A stretch of DNA of 64,000 nt from Hirudo medicinalis (GCA_011800805.1 MPNW01000093.1:23547-87546); one strand, 5' to 3'; numbered from the stretch's first letter, positions 45,565-58,204 are shown. Program-made: numbers and translations. The notes: generated by a model from the letters alone, not told the origin.

Positions 45565-46830
45565 TTATGAAATTTTTTGTGAAAAACGTTTGGTTTGAAT
45601 TGTCTTCATTACCTCCTCGTCGACTTGTTTGATTTCTTTGTCATTCTCAGGCCAACAGCAATCAGAAATTATGCTCCACAACCTGTGCCTGCTTTGCACG
45701 CTGTCCTCAAAGATTAATGAAACTAAGAAGCCTAAGATGAGAGAAACCAGAACAAATATAGGCACAGTAAGCAAAAGAACATAAGTGGACTGATAGAACC
45801 AGATGCAGTCATTCAACGACGTGGCCCCGTAACGGGAAGATATTTTAAATAATGGACAATAAACGCATTCAGTACTCCCCATAACCGAAGAATAACTTAA
45901 GAGACCGCACGGTTGACACTTTTGGTTATCAACGTCAAACCACCTTGCTCTTCCATTATTGCAAGGGATGCAAACCTTTTCATTGTAAATTTCATAGCCA
46001 TCAATACACAATGGTTTCATTTTAAAAGTAGTTTTACTGTCCTGAAGAATCAGCCGTGTCTTTTCCCTATGTACCATCTTCAGAGAGGAGCGGAGGTCAA
46101 ATATTGCTTTTTTCGAAATTCGATCGAGTTCTGCGCTGGACTGATTATGAACGCATTCAATTCCGCAATTTGGAGGTAAAGTGGTAACAAAAAATTCATT
46201 TAAATGTACATAAATACGAACTCTAGCTTCCATCATTTCCAAATATCCTTGAATTGATGAACATTTGTCTATTTTGACTTGATATAAACAATTTGAATCT
46301 GTTTTGCACAGAAATTTTTCGGTAGAATTTAAAAGTATGTCTTGTGTGTCTTCTCCACAATCTGAAACCAAGACATACAAAAGGACTTCTTTAAGCCATG
46401 TAGGAGGTGTGAATATTACAACAGACCTCGAATATTCTTCAAAGTAGTCTTCGATGTCTGTACTGGACATTCGACAGTAATAGGTCCCTGTTTCTTTAGG
46501 TGTTGGACGCATGAATACCAAATCTCCATTGCTTAATTTAATAAATCGATGTCCATTGACTTCTTTTCGTACATTTGGTCCATACCATTTGAAATTCGGA
46601 TTTATAATCATTTTTCTTAGTTCCCCCAAACGAGCGCACTGCTCAATATAAAATGAGCCAGATTCAACCAAAAGGATGTCGGAAACAGTATAGGTAAGAG
46701 ATGAGAAAAAATCTTTAGGTAATTCAGGTTTTTTAATTTCTTCTAATTCTTCCCTTGTAGGCAGTGCTGACCCTGCCATGAATTCAGTCATTGAAAAGAC
46801 ACATAATAATGTTGTTAAACAAGTTACCAT
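45565..46830 (-). CDS. Intronless Ig-domain, Cys-rich type I membrane protein (ZPBP/Sp38-like?)
   Basis: A single uninterrupted minus-strand ORF of 421 residues. It begins with a hydrophobic signal peptide (MVTCLTTLLCVFSM). An Ig-like domain follows (about residues 50-145, with the GTYYCRM pattern at the second cysteine). Next come a region with spaced cysteines (about 155-270), a GCC2/GCC3-like Cys-rich segment (CIDGYEIYNEKVCIPC, then CQPC and CVYCPLF, with GATSLNDC), a transmembrane helix (about 350-372, VLLLTVPIFVLVSLILGFLV) and a ~50-residue cytosolic tail. The order Ig-like domain, middle Cys region and C-terminal GCC2/GCC3-type motif resembles zona pellucida-binding protein (Sp38), a sperm acrosomal protein, although the vertebrate protein is not known for this membrane anchor. 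The gene could equally be a generic surface receptor. It starts head-to-head with eIF4E2, 376 bp away. Lack of introns in an intron-rich neighbourhood hints at a retrocopy origin. Confidence 0.7.
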   Translation of the reverse strand: MVTCLTTLLCVFSMTEFMAGSALPTREELEEIKKPELPKDFFSSLTYTVSDILLVESGSFYIEQCARLGELRKMIINPNFKWYGPNVRKEVNGHRFIKLSNGDLVFMRPTPKETGTYYCRMSSTDIEDYFEEYSRSVVIFTPPTWLKEVLLYVLVSDCGEDTQDILLNSTEKFLCKTDSNCLYQVKIDKCSSIQGYLEMMEARVRIYVHLNEFFVTTLPPNCGIECVHNQSSAELDRISKKAIFDLRSSLKMVHREKTRLILQDSKTTFKMKPLCIDGYEIYNEKVCIPCNNGRARWFDVDNQKCQPCGLLSYSSVMGSTECVYCPLFKISSRYGATSLNDCIWFYQSTYVLLLTVPIFVLVSLILGFLVSLIFEDSVQSRHRLWSIISDCCWPENDKEIKQVDEEVMKTIQTKRFSQKIS

Positions 46831-47206
46831 GTTCGATATATAACCACAATGATGACGTTAACAACTTGACTAATAAAGACAATTTATTATATTTTCTCGG
46901 TATTAAATAGCTTTAAACGTAATTTTTTGTGTTCGATGAAGTTAAAAGTATGTTCTCATTTCAAGGACTAATCTAATCTCGAATCGAATGGATTTACAAT
47001 TTCATCTACTTAAAATTTAAACGAAATTTTTTATTAAACGAATTATTTTTATGTAAAACTATTTATGATAACCAAGCTAAGCTGATTAAATTTTTACATC
47101 TCGTTGCTGTTTAGCTCTTACCATTACTTGTTTTGTCTAACTTTTAAAACCCTTCGAATTATCATCAGTGTTGTTCGTATTTTTTCGATTGTGGTTTACG
47201 CTTAAA
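46831..47206. promoter_or_regulatory. Divergent intergenic region between ZPBP-like gene and eIF4E2
   Basis: 376 bp of AT-rich sequence separates two head-to-head start codons, so it probably serves both genes as promoter. No specific element was recognised. Confidence 0.4.
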
Positions 47207-49041
47207 ATGAGTCTGAAATTTGACGCGTGAGTATTGTTACTGATGACATTTTTATATTGAAACAAATGACATATGTCGTGATATTATCTTAAGTTATAAG
47301 CGTGCTTGGTTTAACAAGGCTTTGAAAATAACAATATTTATTAATTATATTCGTGATCGTTAAATCGCTTATTGTTAAGTCGAAATTCATTTAATGTTCA
47401 TTTCATTATTTATCATATCATTTAAGTGTACAAAATGAAGAAAATGATGATGAAAAACAAGAGCATGAAAGTCTTTCAAAGGAGCAAGTTGTGTGTTGCA
47501 TTGTTATTCCGTAATCCATTTCTTCGTAATCCATTTGGTACTGAGGTTCAAATTAAAATTATTTGTCAGGTTAAACTAGGTCCCGAAGAACATCCACTTC
47601 AACATACGTACACATTTTGGTATTCAAAGCGTACGCCAGGGAAATTATCTTCTCAATTTTATGATCAAAATTTGAAAAAAATTGGTTCCTTTGCTTCTGT
47701 AAGTAAACACTTAATGGAGCTTTAAAATATAAAATTTATGAGATGATATTGTTGTGAAAGGTTGAACAATTCTGGAGGTACTACAGCCATATGGTGAGAC
47801 CTGGAGACTTATCGGGTCACAGCGTTTATCATCTGTTCAAAGAAGGCATCAGGCCCATGTGGGAGGTATGTCACTGACATTTATATTTGCCTCAATTTGA
47901 ATTCAATTCAGCTGTTTTCAAATTCAATATAACAGGATAATGCAAATTGCAATGGAGGTAAATGGATGATAAGGCTGAAAAAAGGACTAGCTTCAAGATG
48001 CTGGGAAAATCTTATCTTGGCTATGTTGGGAGAACAGTTTGTAGTTGGAGATGAAATTTGTGGAGCTGTGATATCCATAAGGTTTCAGGTGAGCATTTGA
48101 CATAAGTTATTATCATAAGTAGGAAATGAATGATTTTTAACAACCTTGCACATAGGAGGATATTCTTTCATTGTGGAATAAGACAGCCATGGATCAAACG
48201 ACAATTTCCCGCATCAGAGATACCTTGAAAAGGGTACTGAACCTTCCTGCCAACACGATTATGGAATACAAGACCCACAACGACAGCATCAAGCAAGTTT
48301 CTAATTTATTTAATACTAGCTTCTCAAGCCCCAAATAAAGTTGTCTTGTTTAGTTAAATTGTTGCTTGTATGGTGTTTCATGTGTTGTCAAACAGGCACT
48401 ATAATCAATGTAAATGGTATCCACAATATTATACATATAGAAATCTAGAAATAGAAATAGAAGTATATAGAAATCTGTAATAGCATTTAATCATCCTATT
48501 GATGTCGACGGTAAACATGATTGTTTGCTACAAACCAATAAGTGTTATAAAATGTTTTTTTCAAGGCAGGATTGTTTTATCCTCCACATTTGGCTTATGT
48601 TGTCAACTAGAAAATTGAGTTTATTTAGTATTTTTGGATCGTAATGTATTTTGATTTTGAAATTGGGTAGTTGCACTGACATTCTAAAGTCTTCTTCACA
48701 ACCTACCTTGCATAATTTATATATACATTGCATTCATATTATATTTATCATGTCCTTTACACCATTTATAAAGCCTGCCATTACAATTTGTATAATCTGT
48801 AATGGTATTTTGTAACAAATTGATATAACATGCATTGAGAATCAATTCTTATCCTCAATAAGCATGTGAATATCTAGGTTTCTAAATGTATGTTTTGATC
48901 ACATCAGTGCATTGTCACTGGGTAATGACCGTTCAGATATGGGTATAGTGTTTGCTCTTTCTGAAAGCATTTACATAAGGTTTCTTAAATATTTCCAGGG
49001 ATCAGTCGTCATACAGAGTCGCTGAAGTATTTGCTCGATAA
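47207..49041 (+). CDS. EIF4E2: eIF4E type 2 / 4EHP cap-binding translational repressor
   Basis: 4EHP binds the mRNA cap but not eIF4G and so represses translation with partners such as GIGYF proteins. Exon 1 is tiny (MSLKFDA, from 47207, then a GTGAGT donor). Exon 2 (from about 47428) encodes an acidic stretch (QNEENDDEKQEHESLSKEQ). Then come GPEEHPLQHTYTFWYSKRTP, FASVEQFWRYYSHMVRPGDL, HLFKEGIRPMWE, NGGKWMIRLKKGLASRCWEN, LILAMLGEQFVVGDEICGAV and ISRIRDTLKRVLNLP, NTIMEYKTHNDSIK. YTFWYS, with Tyr where canonical eIF4E has Trp, marks the 4EHP class. The final exon (48999-49041) joins in frame (IKDQSSYRVAEVFAR) only if the preceding donor is GC (GCAAGT at about 48293); with the nearby GT donor the end would be KQGSVVIQSR instead. 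The body of the identification is secure; the C-terminus is open. Confidence 0.92.
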
Positions 49042-49880
49042 AGTACAAAATGTGGATTTTGAAGTCTTACTTCAAAAATTGCTATTAAATGTAACAATAT
49101 CTTGATTTGGATTCTGTTTCATCTCAATGCATGTGGTGCACACAATTATCTATTTTTGAAACAATCCCTCACTAGTGAATCCATTGAAGCAACTAGTCTA
49201 TCAACAAAATATATGTGAATATTTTTGCTGCTGTTGCATGGCCAAATTTGGTATGAGCTATCACAGATAGCCTGATTATGAAATGGTGGTTGATGAGGAT
49301 ACCTATAAAGAAAATTATGACATCGGATCAACATTTGGTAGCATGACATTTGTTGAGGACTAGCAAGGGCGGATTAACATATGGCCAACTGGTTTTATGC
49401 GGTTCATCTTCTATTGCAGGGAAAACAAATTTGAAATTACTTATGACTGGAGGACGTTACTACCCTTATTGAACTCCAGCTGTAGATGTACCTCATGAGG
49501 ACATGCGAGCAAGCAGAGTACAATTTGGACGAGACAATGGGGGGGGTTAAAACCAGACTTCTATTGCCAGCAAGTACCTCCAAGCATGAGGTTTAATGGT
49601 GTAAATGCTTGAGGAGCATGATCAGTTTGCTTGACGAACGACATCTAATCTCACTCTGCAAAGGTGGGACTGGTTGATCGTGACCCATATGAATTCTTTC
49701 AAGGAGTAAGAAGCGTGCAGCGAAACTCAAATCCCCAGTTACAAGCTCTGGCCAGCAAAAATCTTGCCCCACCTTGTCTTCATTAAATGCTGGAATGATG
49801 TCTAGCACATAAAACTTCATTAGCAAAACTTCTTGGAAATACATTTATTTGAAATCAATTGTTATATGTCTAATTTCTCC
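49042..49880. other. Convergent spacer between eIF4E2 and NUDCD1
   Basis: Holds the 3' UTRs of both genes. A minus-strand frame at 49593-49844 contains a short WPELVTGD that looks like part of NUDCD1 but has no supporting context. No gene is recognised. Confidence 0.5.
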
Positions 49881-52800
49881 CTAATTTGCATTGACTCTGA
49901 TACAATACAGATTTTTTTCTGTTAAGACAAAGAGTTTGGTATCAGTTGCCACAGCCCCTTCAATTGTATCATTGTTTTCCAAGGTTACCATTTGATGTTT
50001 TGCAACCCTGAGGTTCTCCATTGTCTTGCGACTTTTTACGGATGATTCGCACGGCTGGCGGTAGATGAAGATATGCTTTGACACCTCAATAATGGCTACA
50101 AATGAATAGTCTGGAGCACAGACAGTGAATTTTCTTTGCTGCTTGGATGCCTGAACGTAGCCAAAAGCATTAAAAGTTGCTACGTGAACCCAGTCAATTC
50201 CTCTAGAATGTGCATGGGGTTTGAACACCAATCCATCAACGTCATGTCGGATGCATATCACAGGGAGGTTTGTGTTAGCTACAATGCTGGAGAACAGCCA
50301 CTGGTGACAGGCTAAACTGATCTGTTTGAATGACAATTTGTCTTAGTACATAAAGTGAGAAGACAATCATCTTAAGCAACCTGTTCCTCATCTTTGTGGG
50401 TGCATCCATCAAAGCAGTGAATCACATAAGAATTTTCCGAATAATCACATTCTTCCAACTCTTGACTGTTGAAGGCTTGCTTAGTCTCATCATTCTGGAA
50501 TAGTATTACTTTATACTAATTGGTCAGTAGTGCAAGTTATATGAAATTATTTAAACAAATATTTAATATATGCTGAATAAACAAAAACAAAGTATCATGG
50601 CATACCTCATCTTCCATTGAAAACGGAACTATCTGATCATCAGCAATTACAAATTGACCTCTTGTATCACCAATAACCACCTCACTCCATGTTGTATCAT
50701 CTGCTTTCTCGAGATGTACATCCAACCTTAAAATAAGATGTTTATAATTCTGAACACTACACACTGCCATGTATCCATAGCAACAGTAAATCTTACAATG
50801 AACCATCCACAACATTCCAGGTGCATTGATCCAAAACAACTTTGCTCGGAAGTTTTCCACTCAGCAGATTTTCATTGGAAGAGATCATTCCTACTTGAAT
50901 GCTGTTACTCCCAAGATGGTAATCCACATCAGATGCTGAGGTGTTTTCTTTAAGCTTGAAACAGATGTTTATTTCTCTTCCATTCTGACTCCATGTATAT
51001 AAAGGCTGCTTATCTGGCCATTATAAACAACAATTTAGTTTACTTTTAAACTTCCAGATTTTCCACACATTGCAGGAACATTTAACATATACAAGTTTGT
51101 GGACAAATCTAGCAGTAGACAATAAACATGTCTGAATTAACATTTAAATTTGAATTGTGTGAGAAATTGAACCCAAACTTCCAAAAATATATTGTTATCA
51201 TTAGATAGTCTAACTTGAAAATTATAAGGCCTTTAAGTCATATATTCTCCTACATTGAGTAAAAAATTAACCTTTTACTTGCAAATTGCAGATAAAACAC
51301 TATTTGGAAGGTAATATGTATATCTAAATATGATCTTAAAAATAAACTTTAAAATAAAGTCATAACAAGACTTGATTAAATAAAATAACAGACTTTCTCA
51401 AAAGGCATAAATTGGGTGGGAAAACTTATTTTTATTCATAAAGTATGCATGGAAAGGCATTTAATTTTGTTGTGGCAGTATTACTCGTGGTATTGCATCA
51501 CACGTGTTTTCAAATGTAAAGAACTTTGCATGGGTTCTGACAGGTGGTACTGTTAATTGCCCTGAAATGAATATGCTTGGATGTTCCTTTGTCTCATTCA
51601 AATAAGCATTACAAGTTATAATGTATTACAAATAAAAAGAAATGATGACTACACAAGACCAGAATAACCAACCTGCTTTGTAATTTCTCTCTTCACTTTC
51701 CTCTGCCATAGGCTTCAAGGAATCACAAATGAATTTTACTGCCTTCTCACTGCAAACAATTACTTTTGATCCTTTCTCCACAACAGCTCCATAATCTGGT
51801 ACATAAGAAGTTTGCAGAGTTCTCCTCCTCTGGAGTTCAAACTGCTGGCCAGAAACTGTGTGATTACCAGAAACAAAATGATTAAAAGTTTAAATTCAAG
51901 CTATTTCTGAATATATTTTGACCTCAAAAATTCTGAACATGCAATCTTCCTCTCACAAGAATCAAAAATACAACTCCTAGAGCCAATATCCACTCAAACA
52001 GCATGATTAATGAAATGAAAAATAGTGAAAGAGAAATCTACCGGCACTAAAAGTAAGCCATTCCAAATTTGCGACCGAATCCTGGTCTGCCTTTCCACCA
52101 GCTTGGCAAATATGTTCACAGAGAACTTCCAAGAACTGCTTGTCCCCATCCAAGTACACCTCAGAATGGAGGATGCGAAACATCTTCTCGCCAAAAGGCT
52201 CTGCATTGTAGCACTCCTGGCAATCCATCAATCATCTGAATATTCTAACGGAGACACCAAACTAACAAGTCTCACCTCACACTTGAATGCAGGTTCATCT
52301 TTTCTGTTTGGGGTCTTCAAGATAATCAGCCTTCCAGTGCCATCACATATCACCATCCAATTCTCATCTGGGAAGTTCAATGACACTGGGAATCTATTCT
52401 TCTTTGATTGATGATCTTCACGATTAGGAATGGAATAGCAAGAATTTGGAACTGAGAGATGGAGGCTCTACAAAAATTGACAAAACCCTAAAGTACCAAG
52501 CACATGAAACACTTTTCAGAGATTCATCCACAAGCATATTATATGCAATTAATTTCTATTTTTACCAAATAATTATTTTCTACTACTACTTGATGACATG
52601 GTACCTTATAAATAATAATTAATTAGATCAATGCATCTGTTAATGATTTGATCAAATTCATTGCAAGATAAAAAATCACTTAAGATAAAAAATAAAATGA
52701 AGGTTTTATGGCATTCTAACTAAGACTTTCATAGTGGCACAGAAAGCAACAAACATAGTGAGAGACAAGCTGCACTCTTAGAATCTCCCAGTTGGAGTTG

Positions 52801-53218
52801 ATGAACCAAATACTGTCATCATCCCAAGGATCTCTGAACAGCTTGTTGTCAGTGCCAAACAATTTTACATGCTGGTATGAATATAAGTCACTGGAGAGTT
52901 TTGGAGAATCAAGATCTAAACGAAAATGTTCTGAAGTTAATGGATACAATTAAACATAGTCTCCGCATCACGAAATTTCTGAATCAACATCGTGCAAAAC
53001 CATGATGTCGTATCACAATAAAGAGACTTGCATTTTCACAATTCGCTTCGCAAGTTTTACTTCGAATACAATTTGTAATGATCAATTAAATTTTCCACAT
53101 TATACTTACCCGACTCCAATGTCAGAACCCCGATTGGAAGAACATCTAAACTCAACTTATATCCATCAAATTTTGGATTTAAAAGGGTCCTGTCAACCAC
53201 TATATCTTTCACGGCCAT
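49881..53218 (-). CDS. NUDCD1: NudC domain-containing protein 1 (CML66-like)
   Basis: NUDCD1 is a p23/CS-domain protein of the NudC family, thought to act as an HSP90 co-chaperone and trafficking adaptor. The minus-strand start at 53216-53218 gives MAVKDIVVDRTLLNPKFDGY, close to the family N-terminus. Recognisable later exon pieces: SEVYLDGDKQFLEVLCEHIC (about 52160), the CS-domain end TTWSEVVIGDTRGQFV (about 50660), and the C-terminal block PVICIRHDVDGLVFKPHAHS, HVATFNAFGYVQASKQQRKF, CAPDYSFVAIIEVSKHIFIY and FVLTEKNLYCIRVNAN, with the stop at 49881-49883. All pieces come in the order of the family. Exon borders in the middle were not all worked out. The gene is tail-to-tail with eIF4E2, and lies upstream of and on the same strand as DUS3L. 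Confidence 0.92.
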
Positions 53219-54085
53219 GAGTAAATGCCTTCAAATAGGCGCCTGGAGAGAAATTTGGTGAGTGGATATTCGTATTCGTGTGCGAGAGTAATAAAAGTAA
53301 ATATAATAATTAAAGTTATTCCACCATAATAATTTTCTCATGTTAATTTGTCGACAAGCAACTTAAAAAATGACATTTTTAATAAAATTAATAAATGTAT
53401 ACACATTTTCAAGTGACACGTTTCTGTTCACATTCCATGTTATCGCGATGAAACAGACTCTAATAAAGTTGCAGCTCATATAACATCGTTCGACAGGTAT
53501 TTTGAGTACTTTGCAAGACCAAATTGAAGCAATTTTAATTGCTCTACCATGGTTATGCAGGCAGGGTTGCAAGCACGATATGTTACGACTGTTCACCTTA
53601 CCGCAAAGCACAAATCAAAAATCTTTATGCATGAGATCTAGACATATAGATTTCGATTTGCTTGACTCATAAAGTGGTTCTGTCTATTGGAAAGTGGAAG
53701 CAATGGCAATAACCGTGAACACATTATGGTAAAGCCGGATAGTGATGGGCAGCGTATTGTCACCTTTCCCAACAGCCACATTTTAGTATTCCACATTTAA
53801 AATCGATAAAAATTATATTATTTGAAAGCATTTGAAATTCCATTATTTTTGATCAATCCATACAATTTTTGGAAATTCATGAATCATTCTCTGCGTAGCT
53901 CAGAAGAGATGCATATCGTGCCTGCGACTTACTAAACTCGATGTTTTTTATTTACATTAAGGAAAGTTGAAAAAAGAAACTTTACATTAAAGTCACTGAA
54001 ATTGCATTAGAGCTGAGCAAAAATCACCCGATAAAAATATAACTACGAAAAATACTTCATAATATGCAAATATTTTACAGTAGGC

Positions 54086-54415
54086 CAGGGCCTGCCCGTA
54101 CATTTGGGGGCAATAATCAGATTTATTTGTGAGCCATGTTTGCTGTGAATAGTAGTTTAATAATAATAATAATAACAACAACAATAACAATAATAATAAT
54201 AATAATATATTTATTACGCAAACCATCAACATCAACCGTTTAAAATTTAAAAACAATTTCATAGTTTTCAATAATACCTCTCAATATAATAGCGCCAATT
54301 TTATTTTTGAATGAATTTAATACCTTAATAAAATAAATTTCGGGGTGTGGGGGCCCTTGATAGCGGTGGGACCCTAAGCAGCCGCTTAGATAGCTTATAG
54401 GGAAGGCCGGCTCTG
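54086..54415. repeat. Probable hAT-like MITE with TAA microsatellite
   Basis: The left end reads CAGGGCCTGCCCGTACATTT and the right end, on the other strand, CAGAGCCGGCCTTCCCTATA. Such CAG(A/G)GCC(G/T)GCC termini are common in animal hAT MITEs. A (TAA/CAA)n microsatellite lies inside at about 54158-54209. I found no convincing target-site duplication, so the boundaries are tentative. Confidence 0.45.
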
Positions 54416-54659
54416 GAATAGCAGAAGTATAGTTATATAGTTACAGCCCATAGTTTTAAATAAGAAGGGCACATTAGGGTATGCCAGCATTTAGGAACAT
54501 CAAATATAAACAAAAATATAGATATTTGAAACATCTGGAGATTCCTCTCTGGAGACTCCATCACGTCTTTCCCTTCATCTTTAGCTTTCTCCATCCAATT
54601 CCAAATGTAAGTTGCTATGGTGTCTTGGGGCTTCTCCGACTGAAAATATGAAAGGACAA

Positions 54660-54845
54660 TTTATTTTTTCAGAGTCTCCTAAACCTACTAAAGACTGAAA
54701 TGATAACCAGAAAGGAACTAACATAACCACTTTGTGGAAGGAGAATTATCTATTTATTTATTTTTTCAGAGTCTCCTAAACCTACTAAAGACTGAAATGA
54801 TAACCAGAAAGGAACTAACATAACCACTTTATGGAAGGAGAATTA
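54660..54845. repeat. 97-bp tandem duplication
   Basis: Two nearly identical copies with period 97 bp: the motif CAGAGTCTCCTAAACC starts at 54670 and again at 54767, and the copies end in GTGGAAGGAGAATTA and ATGGAAGGAGAATTA, differing at one visible position. It is a recent local duplication or an assembly artefact. No coding function is seen. Confidence 0.75.
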
Positions 54846-55432
54846 GTTCCACTAAGGGAGAATTCCCGCTGTTGGACTCCCATAGGAATCACGAACTTGT
54901 ACCTTTATCGGGTGAATTTTAAGAAATTGTTCGCCTAAATATTCTATAATAATTTTAAATGCATTCTAAAATGGTCGACTCTAGCAATTATATGTATTTT
55001 AAAACATGTAACGTTGAGTCGATCGATAACGATTGTTTAACATCCATTCCATAGCTAGATTATTAAAATGGTAGCGACGTATTTACCCTGTTGACCTCCG
55101 AAAACAAAACAAAGTTTCTTTTGTTGGTGGAGATCAATGAGCAACGACACATTCCACCCATGCCTAGATCCGGCACTGATTAATCCCAAGAAACGAAACA
55201 CTACCCCCAAAAATGCCACGAAAACAAAGACGTGACACTTTCGCCTTAAGCACGCTCGTTTGAGCAAGTTATAAACAGCACCATCTCTTCCTTTCGCGTC
55301 ACTTACTGCGAATCCCAAGTTCATGAAACCACATTTTATTAACTTTACAAGCAAATAATAACTTTTCACATTTGAAGTACTTATCAGGTGGCTCACAGTA
55401 AAGTAAATAAACGTTCAATATTCGCTGTGGAA

Positions 55433-58204
55433 TTATTGGAAAGAGTTGGCTCTGTGCTTTGGTAAAAATGAAAACCCAACAGGTACTGGTCCAAGAAGCA
55501 TCTCACTGAAAAATAGAAACTCATTTAAAACACATTTAAGTATAAATCAATACCAAGTAATTCATACCTGATTTTAATCCAATCAGCACAATTTGGGCTG
55601 CTTAGCAATGTCTCAAGATCATTCCTGCCAAAATATGGCAATGGTTTCTCATTAATCTTCTGGGGGAGTCTCTCAAGCAATCCAACAGGAACATACCTTA
55701 ATTAAGGTAGTATTATGTAGATCATATAAATAATGGAATAAAAAGCAAAACCACTCCAAATTGTCACCTGTGGGTGAAGGAAAGCCACTCAAGCAAGAAT
55801 TTCCTCGTATTTGAAACTCCTTGCTTGTCTGAGCCCCAATGTTCCAATCCATAATTGACAAACTGCTTGTAAATGTCAAACCTCTCAGAAGCAGATATAT
55901 CCCAAGTCCTTCTCTCCTGGATTTCAGTAAAAATCCACGGTTTAATTAAAGCACCCCTGCAGAAAGAAAACAAAAAATAAATGTTTTGTTAAGAAATTTT
56001 AATGCAATATAATTATTCACTGAACAATTTCTCCTACCTTGCTATTAAGGCACCATCAACATTTGAATTTTCCAAACATTGATAATAAAACTCTTGTGAC
56101 AGTACATCTCCATTCCCTAGAATATTCAATGTGCAATGTAACATAAATAATGCATTATGATTTCAAGGAATTTATATTCATCAGATGCTAACCAAATATT
56201 GGCACTGGCTTAACAATGTCAGCACAGGTCTTGATGTAATCCCAATCAGCAAGTTTAGTGTACCTTTGTTCTCTTGACCTTCCATGGATCTGAAAATGAT
56301 AAAAGCCAGAATGATGTTGTTTCACCCTTCAATCATCAACCTTCAAATGCTCACAGTCACAAGAGACAATCCCCAGTCTTTCACTTTTGGCATGAGCAGG
56401 TGAGCTATGTTTTTGTTGTCATGGAGACCGGTACGCATCTTCAAGGTGACGGGGCAGTCGGCAACATTTTGGACACTCTTCACCAGACTCTCCAGCTTTC
56501 CACTCCTTCCCATCATTGCACAACCATCTCCCTGGATTGGAAGCCCAACAATAATTACAGAAACCGAGCAACAAGGGATGATCATGAAACCAGAAACATT
56601 GGCCACTCGTTCTAAGAAATAGAACCACTAACCCTCTTGATGACGAAGTCAATTGGACATCCAACATTGATGTCAATAAAATCAACATTCATTTCCTGAC
56701 TAATAACCTGAGCAGCCCTGCTCACACAATCAGGATGAGAACCACAGAGCTTGGAAGCACTCAAATCAATGAGATTCACATAACAAAAATAAGTCTACAG
56801 AAAGCTACCTGCACTCCAAAGATGGTTTCTGATGGGTGCCTTTTGAGAAGGGCCCATTCAGAACACTGACCCTGCAAGATATTCGAGGACACGGCCATCT
56901 CACCGCACGTCACCTCCGCCCCCAAACCTCTGCAAATCCTTCTGAATGGTAGGTTTCCCACCTAAATCAAAATTTAAAAAAAATAGTAAGGCTGGAAACT
57001 ATTAACTGCAGATGGTTCTGCCTAAAACTTATAAAATAACAAACTAACAGTGGTTAAAGGTGCCAAGTACAACTTTCCTCTAAAATCAATCTGAAATATA
57101 AAATAAATCACTGCAAGTTGAAGGGAATTGCAGACAATAACTGCAAACAAACCGATTTCTTCTCACACGGTCTGAGTTTAATGAGGTCTTCGTCAGTCAA
57201 ACATCCCAAGGTGCGAATGGTTTCATTCGATGAGTTAAGTGAATCCACTATTGCCGTATTGCCTTGCAACTCGTTCGATTGAGTGGTTGCTTCTGCCTGA
57301 GTATCAATTGATTGTTCTTGATGATTCGTGACATCAATAACTGTCTTCTGCTTCTTGTTATTCACTGATTCAGAAAATGAGTACTCCCTCTTCCTTAGGC
57401 GAATTTGCAGATCCTTTGGAAAAACATTCAACACAGATTTCCTGATAATGCTCGGATCAAACAGATTTGGATTGGTTATGTTTTCATGGAAAATGTTGAC
57501 ATGTTGGGATCTAAACATGCACGTAACACCATATGGACAATATCCAAATGTTTCATAGCAGTAACATGGCCCTTTTAATTCATCTGGATTCTCAGTCAGA
57601 AATTTCTCAACGTCGTGACTAAATTTACACTTTTCATTGAAGGAACATGTTCTCCCTCCAATAATACTTGGACACAGCTTGTCATGATCCTGTGGTCTTC
57701 TGTAACCAATTCATGAACTGATATCCCTTCAGTAAAATTATGAATGAAAAATGCTAAAAGATACAAACTTTTCAATAGGTCTGTGTTTGTTTTTCCCTCT
57801 CAATTTCTTTTTAGCATGACCTTTACTGATTTTGCCTACTTCTTTTTCTGTATTTTCACTAGATATTACTTCAAGTATGTCATCCACTGCCTTTTTAGGT
57901 ACATGTGTTGGATCAAAGCTTGGTTTGTGATTGATTTTCAAATATCTGTGCAACCAAACTTAGTTAAAGGTGAATTATTTATGTTTGAATTGATAAATAA
58001 TTTACGTTATTAAAGTATTGCAACATGTAATAAAATAAAAAAAAATGAGGTTGATAGTTACTAGTTCCTACTGGTGTATTGTTCAAATAAACAACTTATT
58101 AACGTTTGCAGTGATACATATCATAACAAGGTAGCATTTAATAATTACTCTTTTTTTATGGGCGCAAAACCCTTCTTTGTTGCTGCATCGGTTATTTCCA
58201 ACAT
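55433..58204 (-). CDS. DUS3L: tRNA-dihydrouridine(47) synthase DUS3L-like
   Basis: DUS3 reduces uridine 47 in the tRNA variable loop (and some mRNA uridines) using FMN and NADPH. Exon 1 (58149-58204) gives [19 protein letters not shown] and joins in phase to [13 protein letters not shown] basic linker follows, then two CCCH zinc fingers ([20 protein letters not shown] and [11 protein letters not shown]), then the catalytic TIM barrel: [69 protein letters not shown] (NxGCP holds the catalytic Cys), [35 protein letters not shown]. The C-terminal helical domain ends [24 protein letters not shown], stop 55433-55435. The domain order is that of metazoan DUS3L. The middle exons were placed by motif order, not by base-exact borders. 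Confidence 0.95.

Larger units (their letters stand above)
53219..55432. other. Intergenic between NUDCD1 and DUS3L
   Basis: No gene is recognised in about 2.2 kb. It contains a probable hAT-like MITE (54086-54415) with an internal (TAA)n run, and a 97-bp tandem duplication (54660-54845), listed separately. Upstream of NUDCD1 there should be a promoter, which I could not locate. Confidence 0.5.

Noticed and set aside
49593..49844. Minus-strand frame with WPELVTGD resembling the NUDCD1 CS-domain end
   Set aside because: Only eight residues match, no flanking CS-domain sequence is present, and the true exon (TTWSEVVIGDTRG) is at about 50650.
55055..55396. 113-residue minus-strand ORF downstream of the DUS3L stop
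   Set aside because: It lies in the 3' flank, has no family motif and is not linked by splice signals.
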